A DNA stretch of 64,000 nt from PNAI01 sp035501735 (GCA_035501735.1 DATJVR010000025.1:1-64000), one strand, 5' to 3'; numbered from the stretch's first letter, positions 8,974 to 18,323 are shown. Translations and numbers: made by a program. Notes: a model not told the origin generated them from the letters alone.

Positions 8974-9702
8974 TCACTCGCCTTCCAGCTCCTGCATCTT
9001 CCGCCCGGCGCGGATGCACCAGTTCTCCCACGCGCGGTTGTACGAGAACGCCTTCTGCCGGCCGATGATGGCGTCGACCTCGCCGTTGGTGAGATATTTG
9101 ATGGCGCCCATGCTCATTGCCTGCATCTGCAGCTTGGCATTGAGTTCAAGATAAATCGCGATCCAGATCGCCTGGCGGATCGAAGTCCCGACCACGACGG
9201 CGCCATGTCCGCGCATCAACGCGCTGCGTCCTTTGCCTACGGCCTTTGCCAGATCGCGACCCATGGCCATGTTGGAGACGAGCAGATCGGTATCGCCGAA
9301 TTTCTTCTGCGAGTCCCAAAGCGGAACGTTATGGCCGATCGACGCGCACATATGCAGCAGCGGCCGCATTTTCTTGCCGGTGACGCCGAACGGGATCGTG
9401 CTCGGGCTGTGATTGTGCACGACGCAATTGATCTCAGGCCGCGCTTCGAACAGCGCGCCATGGATGAATCGCTCCAGATAGGGCTTCCGCCCGCGCGCAT
9501 CGACCGCGTCACCTTCGAGCGTGAACTCCATGATGTCGGCGGCCTCGATGCGCTCCGGCGCCCGCGCCCGCGATAACAGAAAACGATCTTTTCGCTCGGG
9601 ATGGCGCGCGCTGACGTGGCCAAATGAATCCACGATGTCCTCGTGCGCGAGGATGCGGTTGGCGGTGACAAGTTCTTCGATGATCACGTCGAGTTTCGGC
9701 AT
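8974..9702 (-). CDS. Class II aldolase/adducin family protein
   Basis: A 242-residue enzyme of the L-fuculose-phosphate aldolase fold. The metal-binding segments are visible: HNHS (two His), then a third His in RGHG towards the C-terminus. The family splits phosphorylated sugars or related hydroxy-acids, or acts as a decarboxylase on hydroxylated aromatics. I chose the ATG at 9702 because AAGGA lies 7 bases upstream; an in-frame start at 9777 would overlap the previous gene and lacks family similarity. It follows the FAD monooxygenase gene by 28 bases on the same strand, so the two are probably one operon acting in sequence. Confidence 0.88.
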   Translation of the reverse strand: MPKLDVIIEELVTANRILAHEDIVDSFGHVSARHPERKDRFLLSRARAPERIEAADIMEFTLEGDAVDARGRKPYLERFIHGALFEARPEINCVVHNHSPSTIPFGVTGKKMRPLLHMCASIGHNVPLWDSQKKFGDTDLLVSNMAMGRDLAKAVGKGRSALMRGHGAVVVGTSIRQAIWIAIYLELNAKLQMQAMSMGAIKYLTNGEVDAIIGRQKAFSYNRAWENWCIRAGRKMQELEGE

Positions 9703-9730
9703 GGGATATCCTTGCGATAGGAGAGGGAGG

Positions 9731-11341
9731 TCAGGTGGATTGGTGCCCGGTGGCGAGCGCCGCGAGCTTGGCCGCATCGGCCGGCGGCTGATTGGCCCGC
9801 CACACGACGTGCAGGTCGGGCCGCAATAAAATCAAGTCGTAGCCATAGACGTCGCGCGCGCGTCGGTCCTTCACGTGGAGAATTGAGAATGGCGCGCCAA
9901 TATCCGCGAACGCCGCGGAAAGTGCGCCGGCGTCCACCTGCGCGCCGCCAAGCCGCAGCAGCGTATAGCCCGTTCCGATGCGATCCTGTATGGCGCTGCC
10001 GTCATCGAGCCAGACATGCGGCAGCCGCGCGCCTGGCCACGTCGTCGGCCGATACGCGATGAAATCATCCTTTGGCGCTTCGCCCGCCTCCGGCCAGATG
10101 ATTGGCGAACCGGTGTAGCGATAGCCGAGCTCCGCGCCGATCATCTCGTTGGTCTTGCGCTGCTCCACGTCCGCGATGCGCGCCAGATTGGCGCGCGTCT
10201 CCGCGCCTTCGGGCGTGTTGTCGCGAATATTCGGCCGGTAGGCGGCGCGCCACGTGCGCCGGCCGCGCGAGGCATAACCGGAAGCGGCAACATTGCGCTC
10301 GCCGATCTGCCGCCGCTCGATTTCATAGGACTTCAGCAAACCAGGCCCGCCCCAGCCCTGCAGCGTGGCCGCGAGTTTCCAGCCGAGATCGATGGCATCG
10401 CCGACGCCCGTGTTCATGCCGAGCCCGCCGGTCGGTATCACCAGATGCACCGCGTCGCCCGCCAGCAACACGCGGCCTTCGGCGTAGCGGTCCGCGATCA
10501 GCAAATTCTGCCGCCACTCACCCACGTAGAGCATTTCGTATTTGACCGGCATGGCGCAGGTCTTCTCGAACATGGCCGCCATGTCGGAATCTTTCTCCAC
10601 CATCGAATGCAGCGTGAAATGGCGCGTATCGTCTTGCACGATCAACTGCGTCGCCTGTGCGTCGGCCACGTGATAGTGGCGGCCCTTGCCGATCGTGATG
10701 CGCTCGAACAGGTCGTCGCAGCGATAGAGCGCCTGCCGGAGCTGCAAGATGTTGCCTTCACCGGCAAGCTTGAAGCCGAGCTGCTTGCGCACATTGCTGG
10801 TTCCTCCGTCGCAGCCGACCAGATAGCGCGCGTTGATGGTTGAATGAGTGCCGCCAATTTGCTCCACCTCGGCGGTCACCGAATTGGCGTCCTGCGTGAA
10901 CGATAGGAATTCGCAGCCGTAACGGACCGTGACGCTCGGCAGCGTCTCCACCACCGATTTCAGCAGTGGCTCGAGCGTGTACTGCGAAATCAGCTGATAG
11001 GGCTCCAGCGGCATCGAGCCATCGCGGCACGCGGCGATTTGCTTCCTGGCCTCGGCGACTGACGGATAGGGCAGGTGCAGGAGCGGCGGATCGACCAGAG
11101 ACGTAACGATGAACACGTCCATCGGGATATGCGCCGGCAGGCCCGCTGCGCGGATTTTCTCCGCAACACCGAGCCGGCGATAGATTTCCATCGAGCGCGC
11201 GTTGCAGCGCTCCATTTTCGGCCACATGTGCGGCGCGCTTTTTTGCTCGATCAGCATGCAGCGCACCCCGCGCCGGCCGAGATCGAGCGCGAGCGTGAGC
11301 CCCACCGGGCCGGCGCCGACGATCAGAACATCAGTGTTCAT
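9731..11341 (-). CDS. FAD-dependent aromatic monooxygenase (PheA/TfdB-like)
   Basis: About 536 residues. The N-terminal dinucleotide-binding motif is VLIVGAGPVG, followed by the DG-type motif (GCDGG) and the second FAD motif LLAGDAVHL near the middle, with PTGGLGMNTGVGDA behind it. This is the layout of single-component flavoprotein hydroxylases that add one oxygen to phenolic or heteroaromatic rings using NAD(P)H. The C-terminal thioredoxin-like region is present (VYGYDLILLRPDLHVVWR). The start at 11341 (MNTDVL) fits the usual distance to the FAD motif; an in-frame ATG at 11359 is also possible, and neither has a strong ribosome-binding site. It is co-transcribed with the following class II aldolase. 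Confidence 0.9.
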   Translation of the reverse strand: MNTDVLIVGAGPVGLTLALDLGRRGVRCMLIEQKSAPHMWPKMERCNARSMEIYRRLGVAEKIRAAGLPAHIPMDVFIVTSLVDPPLLHLPYPSVAEARKQIAACRDGSMPLEPYQLISQYTLEPLLKSVVETLPSVTVRYGCEFLSFTQDANSVTAEVEQIGGTHSTINARYLVGCDGGTSNVRKQLGFKLAGEGNILQLRQALYRCDDLFERITIGKGRHYHVADAQATQLIVQDDTRHFTLHSMVEKDSDMAAMFEKTCAMPVKYEMLYVGEWRQNLLIADRYAEGRVLLAGDAVHLVIPTGGLGMNTGVGDAIDLGWKLAATLQGWGGPGLLKSYEIERRQIGERNVAASGYASRGRRTWRAAYRPNIRDNTPEGAETRANLARIADVEQRKTNEMIGAELGYRYTGSPIIWPEAGEAPKDDFIAYRPTTWPGARLPHVWLDDGSAIQDRIGTGYTLLRLGGAQVDAGALSAAFADIGAPFSILHVKDRRARDVYGYDLILLRPDLHVVWRANQPPADAAKLAALATGHQST

Positions 11342-11549
11342 GGGCGGGAGTGGGGCCATTAAGTGCAGCTAGATACTCATATTTTTTGTGCCATGCCAGC
11401 TGTTGCCGAATTGTTGCGGCTTGGCCACAACGAGATTGAATCAGGCGATTTGTCCCGTGCTTGGCCGTAAGTTTGTGGACTCTGGAACAGAACACAACTT
11501 TTAATACCTGCTGGCGGGGGACATAGAGGAGGTAGTTTGGGGATCCTCT

Positions 11550-11846
11550 ATGCGCGTGCGTTTCGTTGGTTGCGTGTTGTTAGCTGCAAAATATTGGCTG
11601 GTCGCCTTCATCCTCAGCGTCATTCTTTCTCAGGTCGCAGCGGCGCAACATATTATGCCGGCGCCTCCGCCGCCGAAATCGACCATCTTTACGCCGCCTT
11701 GGGCCCAGATCGACCGAAAATCGCCGCAGCTGCGCGCAATCCAGCGGATGCAGCGCAAAAAGCGACCTGCGCCAACGGTGCCTGTCCCGTCGAGCCGGTA
11801 TTTTCCGAGTATCGCAGCCAATTGCGTTCTGCGCGCATCCGCATGA
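11550..11846 (+). CDS. Small secreted hypothetical protein
   Basis: A 98-residue frame with a signal-peptide-like N-terminus (positive start, hydrophobic stretch, then VAAAQ) and a proline-rich, basic mature part (APPPPK, RMQRKKRP). A GAGGAGG motif lies at 11526-11532, rather far (17 bases) from the ATG. A TTG at 11537 in another frame is closer to it and would give a 114-residue protein without a signal peptide, so the correct frame is uncertain. No family is recognised. It stands alone between two minus-strand operons. Confidence 0.4.
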   Translation: MRVRFVGCVLLAAKYWLVAFILSVILSQVAAAQHIMPAPPPPKSTIFTPPWAQIDRKSPQLRAIQRMQRKKRPAPTVPVPSSRYFPSIAANCVLRASA

Positions 11847-11858
11847 TTTCAAATCTGA

Positions 11859-12911
11859 TCAGCGCGCCGTTGCCGTTTTGACCGGCGCGTCGAACTGCGC
11901 GCGCAGCCCCGGCATCACGTCGCTCGCGAACAGCGCGACCGAGCGCAACATTTCATCGAGCGAAAGGTCCCCGAACGCGAATTGCCCGACCATGTAGTTC
12001 GCCCCGCAGTCTTGGAGCTGCTCGGCCAGGAACGTCAGCACTTTTCTCGGCGAACCGGCTATTCCGAGTCCCTTCTCCATGAGCAGATCAAAATTCTCCG
12101 GCCGCGCGCCGAGCAGCGGCGTCGTCCCGTGCATGTGATGCAGATAGTTGAAGCTCGCGAGCCATCGTGTATAGGCGCGTTGCGCAATGCTAAGCGCTTC
12201 CGCATCGCGCTCGGCCACTACCAAGAAACGTACCATGCCCATCTTTGGTAATGCTGTTCCGGCACCATGCGCTTCACGCCACACATCGCGAAACCGTGCG
12301 ATGGTCGCGCGCGTCGTCGCCGGGATATCGTTGTTGACCATGTTCATGCCCTTGCGGGCGGCGCGCTCGGCGCTCTCGGGTGAGTGAGCTCCGTACCACA
12401 GCGGCGGATAAGGCTTCTGCAATGGCTCGATCAGCATCGGCACGTTCTCGAACCGGTCGTATTTGCCCTTGAAGCTGAATGTCTTCGCGGTGAAGGCCTG
12501 CAGGATCAGTTCAAGCCGCTCGGCGTAGATCTGCTGCCGCTCGTCCGCATTTTGCCCGTAGTAGCTGATTTCGTACGGCACCGAGCCGCGGCCGAAGCCC
12601 ATTTCCACTCGCCCGCCGCTCAAGTGGTCAAGCATGCATATTTCCTCCAGCACCCGTAGCGGATGATGGATCGGCAGCGCGTAGACGAAGGTTCCAAAGC
12701 GCAGCCGCTTGGTGCGCTGCGCGATCGCGGAGAGGAAAACGCTCGGCGAGGGCGCCATGCCGAGCGGCGTGAAGTGGTGCTCGGCCACGTGATAGCCGTA
12801 GAAGCCGGCGCGGTCGAATGCCTCGACCACCTTCAGCCGCTGCTCGTAGTAATCGAGCAACGGCAAATCGTTGCAGTCGAGGTGGTCGAAAATACCGAAT
12901 TCCAGACCCAT
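11859..12911 (-). CDS. LLM-class flavin-dependent oxidoreductase (luciferase-like monooxygenase)
   Basis: A 350-residue TIM-barrel protein of the bacterial luciferase family: N-terminal EFGIFDHL, VAEHHFTPLG (family loop), LRFGTFVYALP and the GGRVEMGFGRG motif. Members use reduced FMN supplied by a separate reductase to oxygenate organic substrates such as sulfonates, alkanes, nitrilotriacetate or N-heterocycles. It is the last gene of a three-gene minus-strand group (GMC oxidoreductase, CMD-like protein, this gene; gaps 15 and 18 bases), so the three probably act on one pathway. No flavin reductase gene is nearby. Confidence 0.9.
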   Translation of the reverse strand: MGLEFGIFDHLDCNDLPLLDYYEQRLKVVEAFDRAGFYGYHVAEHHFTPLGMAPSPSVFLSAIAQRTKRLRFGTFVYALPIHHPLRVLEEICMLDHLSGGRVEMGFGRGSVPYEISYYGQNADERQQIYAERLELILQAFTAKTFSFKGKYDRFENVPMLIEPLQKPYPPLWYGAHSPESAERAARKGMNMVNNDIPATTRATIARFRDVWREAHGAGTALPKMGMVRFLVVAERDAEALSIAQRAYTRWLASFNYLHHMHGTTPLLGARPENFDLLMEKGLGIAGSPRKVLTFLAEQLQDCGANYMVGQFAFGDLSLDEMLRSVALFASDVMPGLRAQFDAPVKTATAR

Positions 12912-12929
12912 GTTCGATGTCCGCCTGGC

Positions 12930-13472
12930 TTAATGAAACGGCCGCTCGCCGTTCGGCGTCGGCACGTCAAAACCCTTGAGCACGGTCGACACCATGCCGT
13001 AAAAGCCGGCCACAGAAATCGCCTCGATGGTCTTTTCAAGACCGAATTGTTTCAGCAACCGATCGTAAGTCGCCCGGCTCAGCTCCATCGTGTCGAGCAG
13101 TTCCCGCACCGCCTCATAGATCAGCCGCTCGTCATCCTTCTCGAACGCCGGCTGGCGCCGTTCGCGGATCGCTGCGATCACCTCGCTCGAAAGCCCCGCG
13201 GTGATCGCATGCGGTTCGTGTGCAGCCCAGGCATATTGCGCCGACCAATGCCGTACCACGGTCAGCACGATCAGCTCGAATAGGCGCTTGTCGAGCAGGC
13301 CGTTCTCGCGCAGTGCCAAGGTCAGCTCGTTGGCCGTGTGAGCGAGGTTTGGAATTCGCAGCCAGATCGCGAACGGCCCGCCGACGCGCTTGCGCGTGCT
13401 GGCAAGCACGTCATGAATTTTCTTCTGCGCGGGCGTGAGCTTTTCAACGGGGATTGGATCAAGCCGGGCCAC
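12930..13472 (-). CDS. Carboxymuconolactone decarboxylase-like protein (CMD/AhpD fold)
   Basis: A 180-residue all-helical protein with the CMD pattern of LLDKRLFELIVLTVVRHWSA followed by YAWAAHEP and a second helical half. The CxxC pair that gives AhpD its peroxidase-type activity is missing, with Tyr-Ala-Trp in its place, so a redox role is unlikely; the conserved His of the helix is kept. The GTG start at 13472 has GGAGG six bases upstream. It sits between GMC oxidoreductase and luciferase-like genes and may catalyse a decarboxylation or isomerisation in their pathway. Confidence 0.83.
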   Translation of the reverse strand: MARLDPIPVEKLTPAQKKIHDVLASTRKRVGGPFAIWLRIPNLAHTANELTLALRENGLLDKRLFELIVLTVVRHWSAQYAWAAHEPHAITAGLSSEVIAAIRERRQPAFEKDDERLIYEAVRELLDTMELSRATYDRLLKQFGLEKTIEAISVAGFYGMVSTVLKGFDVPTPNGERPFH

Positions 13473-13487
13473 AAATTCCTCCGATAT

Positions 13488-15122
13488 TTACACATTGACC
13501 GGTGCGAGCGTCGGCCGGCCGCGGATCAGGTCGGCCGCGCGTTCCGCGATCATCATGACCGGCGCATTGATGTTCCCACTGATGAGGTCGGGCATGACCG
13601 AGGCGTCCACCACGCGCAGGCGCTCGACGCCGCGCACGCGCAATTCCGGATCAACGACCGCCGTCTCATCCGATGCGCCGCCCATCTTGCACGTGCCGAG
13701 CGGATGATGAAGCGTGATCGCGGTATGGCGGATATGCGCATCGATATCCGCATTCGACTGGGCTGCCGTACCGGGCGCAAGCTCGCTCGCGATGTAGCGT
13801 GCCATGTTCGGCCTGCCCATGATCTCGCGAAACCTCCGAAAGCCTGCGCGCAGCGTCTTCCATTCCCGATCGGTGGACATGAAATTCTGCTTGATACGAA
13901 TGGGCGTCGCAGGATCGCTCGATGCGAGCGTAAGCCTGCCGCGGCTTTCCGGATGCAGCATGATGATGCGTCCGCCAAAGCCGTCGGCAAACGGCGGCTT
14001 GAACGGTGCCAGATATGGCCCGGCCGACAAGGGCGCGCCGAAAAGCAACAGTTGGGTATCGGGCAATTTGGAGTCCGGCATGACCCGCGCGAAGGAAGCG
14101 ACACCACCCGGAATGTCGGTGGCCAGTCCCGTGCCGAAGAAGTAGGTTTTCGCCAGCTCGATCGCGATCCGGTCGAGTCGCATGGCGCGATGGATTGGTC
14201 CGGGTTCCTTGCGGCCATAGGCCACCGGCACCATCACGTGGTCTTGTAAATTCTTGCCGACACCCTTGAGCGGCAGGTTGACCTTGATGCCGAGTGGCTT
14301 AAGGTCATCCGGATCCCCGATGCCTGATAGCATCAGTATCTGTGGCGAGTTGATCACGCCACCCGCAAGTATGATCTCTCGGCTTGCACGCGCGATTTTT
14401 GTATCTCCGCCTTGCCGGTACTCCACGCCGATCGCGCGGCCGTTTTCGATCAATACCCGCGTCACCAGCGCCTTGACTTGGACTCGCAGGTTTTCTCGTT
14501 CCATTGCCGGCCGCAGATAGGCGATCGCGGCGCTGCAACGGCGCCCGTTGCGGATGGTATTCTGATTGCGTCCGATGCCCTCGTTATCCGGGCCGTTAAG
14601 GTCATCGTTCCACTTAAAGCCGTTCGCTTGCGCCGCCGCGATATAGTCATCGACCAGTGAATCCTTGAACGTCGAAAAGCACGTGCTCAGCGGTCCGTCG
14701 CCGCCGCGATAGGGGCTCGCGCCTCCCTCCCAGGATTCCTGCTTGCGGAAATAGGGCAGCGCATGGGCGTACGACCATGTCGGCAGCCCCGACGCGGCCC
14801 AGCGATCGTAATCTCCGCGATTGCCGCGTGAATAGGTCATGGCATTGATCGAGGACGAACCGCCGATCACCTTGCCGCGCGCGCATTCGATCCGCCGCCC
14901 GTCCATGTTCGGTTCCGGCTCGGTAAAATACATCCAGTCGTGCATGCGATTGAGCAGAATACGGCCCCAACCGAGCGGGATATGAATCCAGGGGTCCCAA
15001 TCCCAGCCGCCTGCTTCGAGGATCAGCACCTCGACGCCACGATCCTCCGTCAGCCGGTTCGCCAGAACGCAGCCCGCCGAGCCGGCGCCGACGATCACAT
15101 AGTCGTAGATTTTTTCGGCCAT
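13488..15122 (-). CDS. GMC-family FAD oxidoreductase (choline/alcohol dehydrogenase-like)
   Basis: A 544-residue glucose-methanol-choline oxidoreductase. It has the N-terminal FAD-binding motif DYVIVGAGSAGCVLANRL, the GMC signature around GKVIGGSSSINAMTYSRG, the second signature GGVINSPQILMLSGIG, and the C-terminal catalytic region HHPLGTCKMGG, where the first His of the active-site pair lies. The family oxidises alcohols to aldehydes with FAD, passing electrons to oxygen or a membrane acceptor. It is the first gene of the minus-strand group with the CMD-like and luciferase-like genes and is divergent from the binding-protein gene at 15226. Confidence 0.92.
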   Translation of the reverse strand: MAEKIYDYVIVGAGSAGCVLANRLTEDRGVEVLILEAGGWDWDPWIHIPLGWGRILLNRMHDWMYFTEPEPNMDGRRIECARGKVIGGSSSINAMTYSRGNRGDYDRWAASGLPTWSYAHALPYFRKQESWEGGASPYRGGDGPLSTCFSTFKDSLVDDYIAAAQANGFKWNDDLNGPDNEGIGRNQNTIRNGRRCSAAIAYLRPAMERENLRVQVKALVTRVLIENGRAIGVEYRQGGDTKIARASREIILAGGVINSPQILMLSGIGDPDDLKPLGIKVNLPLKGVGKNLQDHVMVPVAYGRKEPGPIHRAMRLDRIAIELAKTYFFGTGLATDIPGGVASFARVMPDSKLPDTQLLLFGAPLSAGPYLAPFKPPFADGFGGRIIMLHPESRGRLTLASSDPATPIRIKQNFMSTDREWKTLRAGFRRFREIMGRPNMARYIASELAPGTAAQSNADIDAHIRHTAITLHHPLGTCKMGGASDETAVVDPELRVRGVERLRVVDASVMPDLISGNINAPVMMIAERAADLIRGRPTLAPVNV

Positions 15123-15225
15123 TGGGGAATCGAAACAGGGCGCCCGCTGTGGGATGATCGGCTCTATCGCGGAGGCTAACTGTTGACCGCATAGGGGCGC
15201 AAGGCGACCATGCGGAGGTCATCTC

Positions 15226-16284
15226 TTGAATTATTCGGAGCAAAGGGTGCGTTTCTCGATATCCGCTGCGGTGTTTCTCGTTGCCGTTTGCGCGCCGGCC
15301 GCCGCGCAACAGCTCGTGCCGTTGACGATCGCGGTCGTTCCGAGCGTGCCCTCGGCCTCCACCTATCTTGCGCTCGACAAGGGTTATTTCCGCTCCGCCG
15401 GTCTCGACGTGAAGATCGAACGCATCGAATCGCTTAGCAAGGCCGTAGCTTTCGTCGCCACCAATCAGGTCCAGATCGCGCAAGGCGGCATCAACGCCGG
15501 AATTTTCAATTCGATTGCCGCCGGAATACCTGTGACTCTCGTGCTCGAATCCGGCTCAACCCCGCTCTACCATCGGCTGCTGCTCCGCCCTGATCTCAAG
15601 GACAAGATCAAGGTCCCGGCCGATCTCAAGGGCCGCACCATCGGCATAAGCGCGCCTGGATCGACATCGGTCTATGAGATCGCCATGGTGCTTGAAAGCG
15701 GCGGCCTGACCATCCACGATGTCGAGCTCAAATATTTGAGCTTTCCGCAAATGCCGGTTGCGCTTGCCAACGGTGCGCTCGACGTCGCGCTCACTGTCGC
15801 CCCGTTCACGGAGCTTGCGATCGAGAAGAACATCGGTGTCGCCTGGATCGATCCCGAGCAAGGCCACATCAAGGCGCTGCCGATGACCAACGTCGGCTAC
15901 ATCGCCAATAGCGACTGGATCAACGGCAACCGCGAGCTGGCAAAACGCGCAATCACCGCGTTGGTCCATGCCGGCCGCGATTACTGTCAGGCCTATCATC
16001 GCGGGCCCAATCGCGGCGAGGTCATGGACGTGTTGATCAAGAACAAGGTGGCAAGCGATCGCGGTTTGCTTGATCGTATGGATTGGCAGGCGCGCGATCC
16101 GAACGGCGGGTTCAATGTCCAAAGCCTGCTGGCGCTCCAATCATTCTTCAAGCGTGAAAACATCATTACAAAGGAAGCGCCTGCCGACCGGCTGGTCGAT
16201 ACGAGCTTTACCGACATCGCCGCCAAGGAGCTTGGACCTTTTATGGTGATCAATAAGGCAAGTCCGCTCATGGGTTGCCGTTGA
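15226..16284 (+). CDS. NMT1/SsuA-like ABC transporter substrate-binding protein
   Basis: A 352-residue periplasmic protein with a signal peptide ending near APAAAQQ and the NMT1/THI5 pattern: YLALDKGYFRSAGLDVKIER at the start of the first lobe, then DLKGRTIGIS and GALDVALTVAPF. Relatives bind sulfonates, taurine, nitrate, thiamine precursors or aromatic acids. I use the TTG at 15226, with GGAGG seven bases upstream; a GTG at 15247 would give a shorter signal peptide and has a weaker site (GGAG). No permease or ATPase gene follows; the next gene is a cupin 10 bases on, so transport must use components encoded elsewhere. Confidence 0.88.
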   Translation: MNYSEQRVRFSISAAVFLVAVCAPAAAQQLVPLTIAVVPSVPSASTYLALDKGYFRSAGLDVKIERIESLSKAVAFVATNQVQIAQGGINAGIFNSIAAGIPVTLVLESGSTPLYHRLLLRPDLKDKIKVPADLKGRTIGISAPGSTSVYEIAMVLESGGLTIHDVELKYLSFPQMPVALANGALDVALTVAPFTELAIEKNIGVAWIDPEQGHIKALPMTNVGYIANSDWINGNRELAKRAITALVHAGRDYCQAYHRGPNRGEVMDVLIKNKVASDRGLLDRMDWQARDPNGGFNVQSLLALQSFFKRENIITKEAPADRLVDTSFTDIAAKELGPFMVINKASPLMGCR

Positions 16285-16294
16285 CGGAGGAAGT

Positions 16295-16846
16295 ATGCCG
16301 AAACCGATCCGCCGCGTGGTGACCGGACACAATGCCGGCGGCAAGTCCATCTTCATCATGGATGGGCCCGCACCGCACGTGCGCAGCCGCGGCACCGGCA
16401 GCGCGATCGTCACCGAATTATGGGAGACGCGCGGCTCGCCGGCCGATAATCGGGGCAACGCGGAGGTCACCGATCACCCCTTCCGGCTTCCGCCGGCGAA
16501 GAACGGCAGCGTCTTCCGTATCATTGAATATCCTCCCGACAGGGATCGCCTGCCCGCCCTTGAACGCGAGCGTGCAGACCCGCGCGCTGGGGACGATCCG
16601 ACCGGACGCCACGCCGCGACCGACCGAGATAATCCGCGTCATCCCGGATTTCACAAAACCAATTCGATCGATTATGCGATTGTGTTGGCCGGTGAGATCT
16701 ATGCCATGATGGATGAAGGCGAAGTGCTATTGAAAACCGGCGACGTGCTGATCCAGCGCGGCACCAATCACGCCTGGAGCAACCGTACCGACGCGCCGGC
16801 CACCGTCGCTTTCGTACTCATCGACGCCGAGCCGTTATCGCCATGA
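16295..16846 (+). CDS. Cupin domain-containing protein
   Basis: A 183-residue protein whose C-terminal half (about 120-180) is a single cupin barrel: HKTNSIDYAIVLAGEIYAMM and the second motif LKTGDVLIQRGTNHAW, giving a probable metal site from the His residues. The N-terminal part is a less typical strand-rich extension. The ATG follows GGAGGAAGT at 8 bases. It is second in a plus-strand group of binding protein, cupin and two class II aldolases. Such stand-alone cupins may be isomerases, dioxygenases or sensors; the substrate is unknown. Confidence 0.85.
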   Translation: MPKPIRRVVTGHNAGGKSIFIMDGPAPHVRSRGTGSAIVTELWETRGSPADNRGNAEVTDHPFRLPPAKNGSVFRIIEYPPDRDRLPALERERADPRAGDDPTGRHAATDRDNPRHPGFHKTNSIDYAIVLAGEIYAMMDEGEVLLKTGDVLIQRGTNHAWSNRTDAPATVAFVLIDAEPLSP

Positions 16847-16868
16847 GGACGCTTGATACGGGGGAACC

Positions 16869-17609
16869 ATGAGTGTCAGTCAGCGCGCCGCGCCGGCGTC
16901 CGGCAAGACCGTCGACCGGGCCCAGCTTGAGGACCTGGCGGCGGCGAGCCGCATTCTGGTCGACCAGGGGGTGTTCGACGCCGCCGGCCATGTCTCGATG
17001 CGCCATCCCGGCGACCCGAAGCGTTTTCTGATGTCGCGCTCGCTCGCGCCGCAACTGGTGACCGCCGACGACATCATGGAATTCGATCTCGATTGCGAGG
17101 CGATCGATCCCAAGGGCCGCAACGGTTTCATCGAGCGTTTCCTGCACGGCGAGATTTACAAGAAACGCGCCGACGTGATGGCGATTGCGCACAGCCATTC
17201 GGCGTCGGTGATCCCCTTCGGGCTGACCAACACGCCGATGCGCGCCATGTATCACAACGCCGCCTTTCTCGCCGCCGGCGTGCCGGTGTTCGATATTCGC
17301 GAGAAATTCGGCGCAACCGACATCGTGATCAGCAACCCGGCCAAGGGCGCCGCGCTGGCCGAGGCGCTCGGCGACAGATCCGCCTGCCTCTTGCGGGCCC
17401 ACGGTATGGTGGTGGTGGCGGCAAGTCTCCCGGTCGCCGTGTTTCGCGCCATATTCACCGAGATAAGCGCCCGCGTTCAGCTTCAGGCCGCGGCGCTCGG
17501 CGGGTCAATCGCAGCACTCGATCCCGAGGAAGGCCGGCTCGCCGACATCGTGAACGTCAACACCGTCGGACGCTCCTGGGATTTGTGGAAGCGGCGGGTG
17601 ATGAAGTAG
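16869..17609 (+). CDS. Class II aldolase/adducin family protein (second copy)
   Basis: A 246-residue enzyme clearly paralogous to the aldolase at 8974-9702: both have the AGHVS/FGHVSxRHP opening, SRSLAP/SRARAP, DIMEF, an HxH metal site (AHSHS here) and RAHG near residue 175. A GGGGAACC stretch precedes the ATG, a weak ribosome-binding site. It is followed 25 bases later by a third class II aldolase. The duplicated pair may form successive or alternative aldol-cleavage or decarboxylation steps. Confidence 0.9.
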   Translation: MSVSQRAAPASGKTVDRAQLEDLAAASRILVDQGVFDAAGHVSMRHPGDPKRFLMSRSLAPQLVTADDIMEFDLDCEAIDPKGRNGFIERFLHGEIYKKRADVMAIAHSHSASVIPFGLTNTPMRAMYHNAAFLAAGVPVFDIREKFGATDIVISNPAKGAALAEALGDRSACLLRAHGMVVVAASLPVAVFRAIFTEISARVQLQAAALGGSIAALDPEEGRLADIVNVNTVGRSWDLWKRRVMK

Positions 17610-17634
17610 TCTCGCATTGGTTCAGGAGCGTGTC

Positions 17635-18315
17635 ATGCCGCCATCGTCGCCGCAGGTCGTCAAACAGGAGTTGGTCGACGCCATCCGCATGCTCGAGCGC
17701 GCGGAATACATCGATCACAACGGCCATTGCAGCGCGCGCCGCGATGCGAATTCGTTCTACATCAACTCCGGCGCCTCGGTGCGCGGGACGCTCACCGTTG
17801 AGGACATCGTCGCGGTCGATCTCGAAGGCCGGCCGGTCGACGGCTCGAACGTGAAGCCGCCGTTGGAGTTTCCCATCCATGCCGAAGTCTATCGCGCGCG
17901 GCCGAAGATCAACGCCGTGTTCCATACCCATCCGCAATGGTCGACCTATCTCACCATGACCGGCGTCCAGCAGAAGGTGGTCTACGCGCAGGCCGCGCTG
18001 CTCGGTGACATGCCGGTGATGGACTCGCCCATGTCGGTCAACACCAAGGAGATGGGCGAGAAGATGGTCGCCATCATGGGGGACAACCCCGTGGTGATGC
18101 TGAAAGCCCATGGCGTCGTCGCCGCCGGCGAGACCATTCTGGAATGCTTTGCCTATGCGGCCTACGTGGAGGAGAATGCGCGGCGCCAATACATGGCCAT
18201 GCAGATCGGCGACCCTTACGTCTTCAGCGACGCCGAGCAGGAGGCGTGCCGAATCAAGCTGCGCTCGCCGAGCCTGTTCAAGAAGACGTGGGATCATTAC
18301 CGCTCGAAGATTTAG
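17635..18315 (+). CDS. Class II aldolase/adducin family protein (third copy)
   Basis: A 226-residue class II aldolase, more diverged from the other two. The metal-binding His pair is FHTHPQ and the third His is in KAHGVV. I chose the ATG at 17635, with AGGAG six bases upstream; an in-frame TTG at 17617 is less likely. It closes the plus-strand group that begins with the binding protein at 15226 and converges on the aroE-type gene with an 8-base gap. Confidence 0.9.
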   Translation: MPPSSPQVVKQELVDAIRMLERAEYIDHNGHCSARRDANSFYINSGASVRGTLTVEDIVAVDLEGRPVDGSNVKPPLEFPIHAEVYRARPKINAVFHTHPQWSTYLTMTGVQQKVVYAQAALLGDMPVMDSPMSVNTKEMGEKMVAIMGDNPVVMLKAHGVVAAGETILECFAYAAYVEENARRQYMAMQIGDPYVFSDAEQEACRIKLRSPSLFKKTWDHYRSKI

Positions 18316-18323
18316 TTAGCCCC

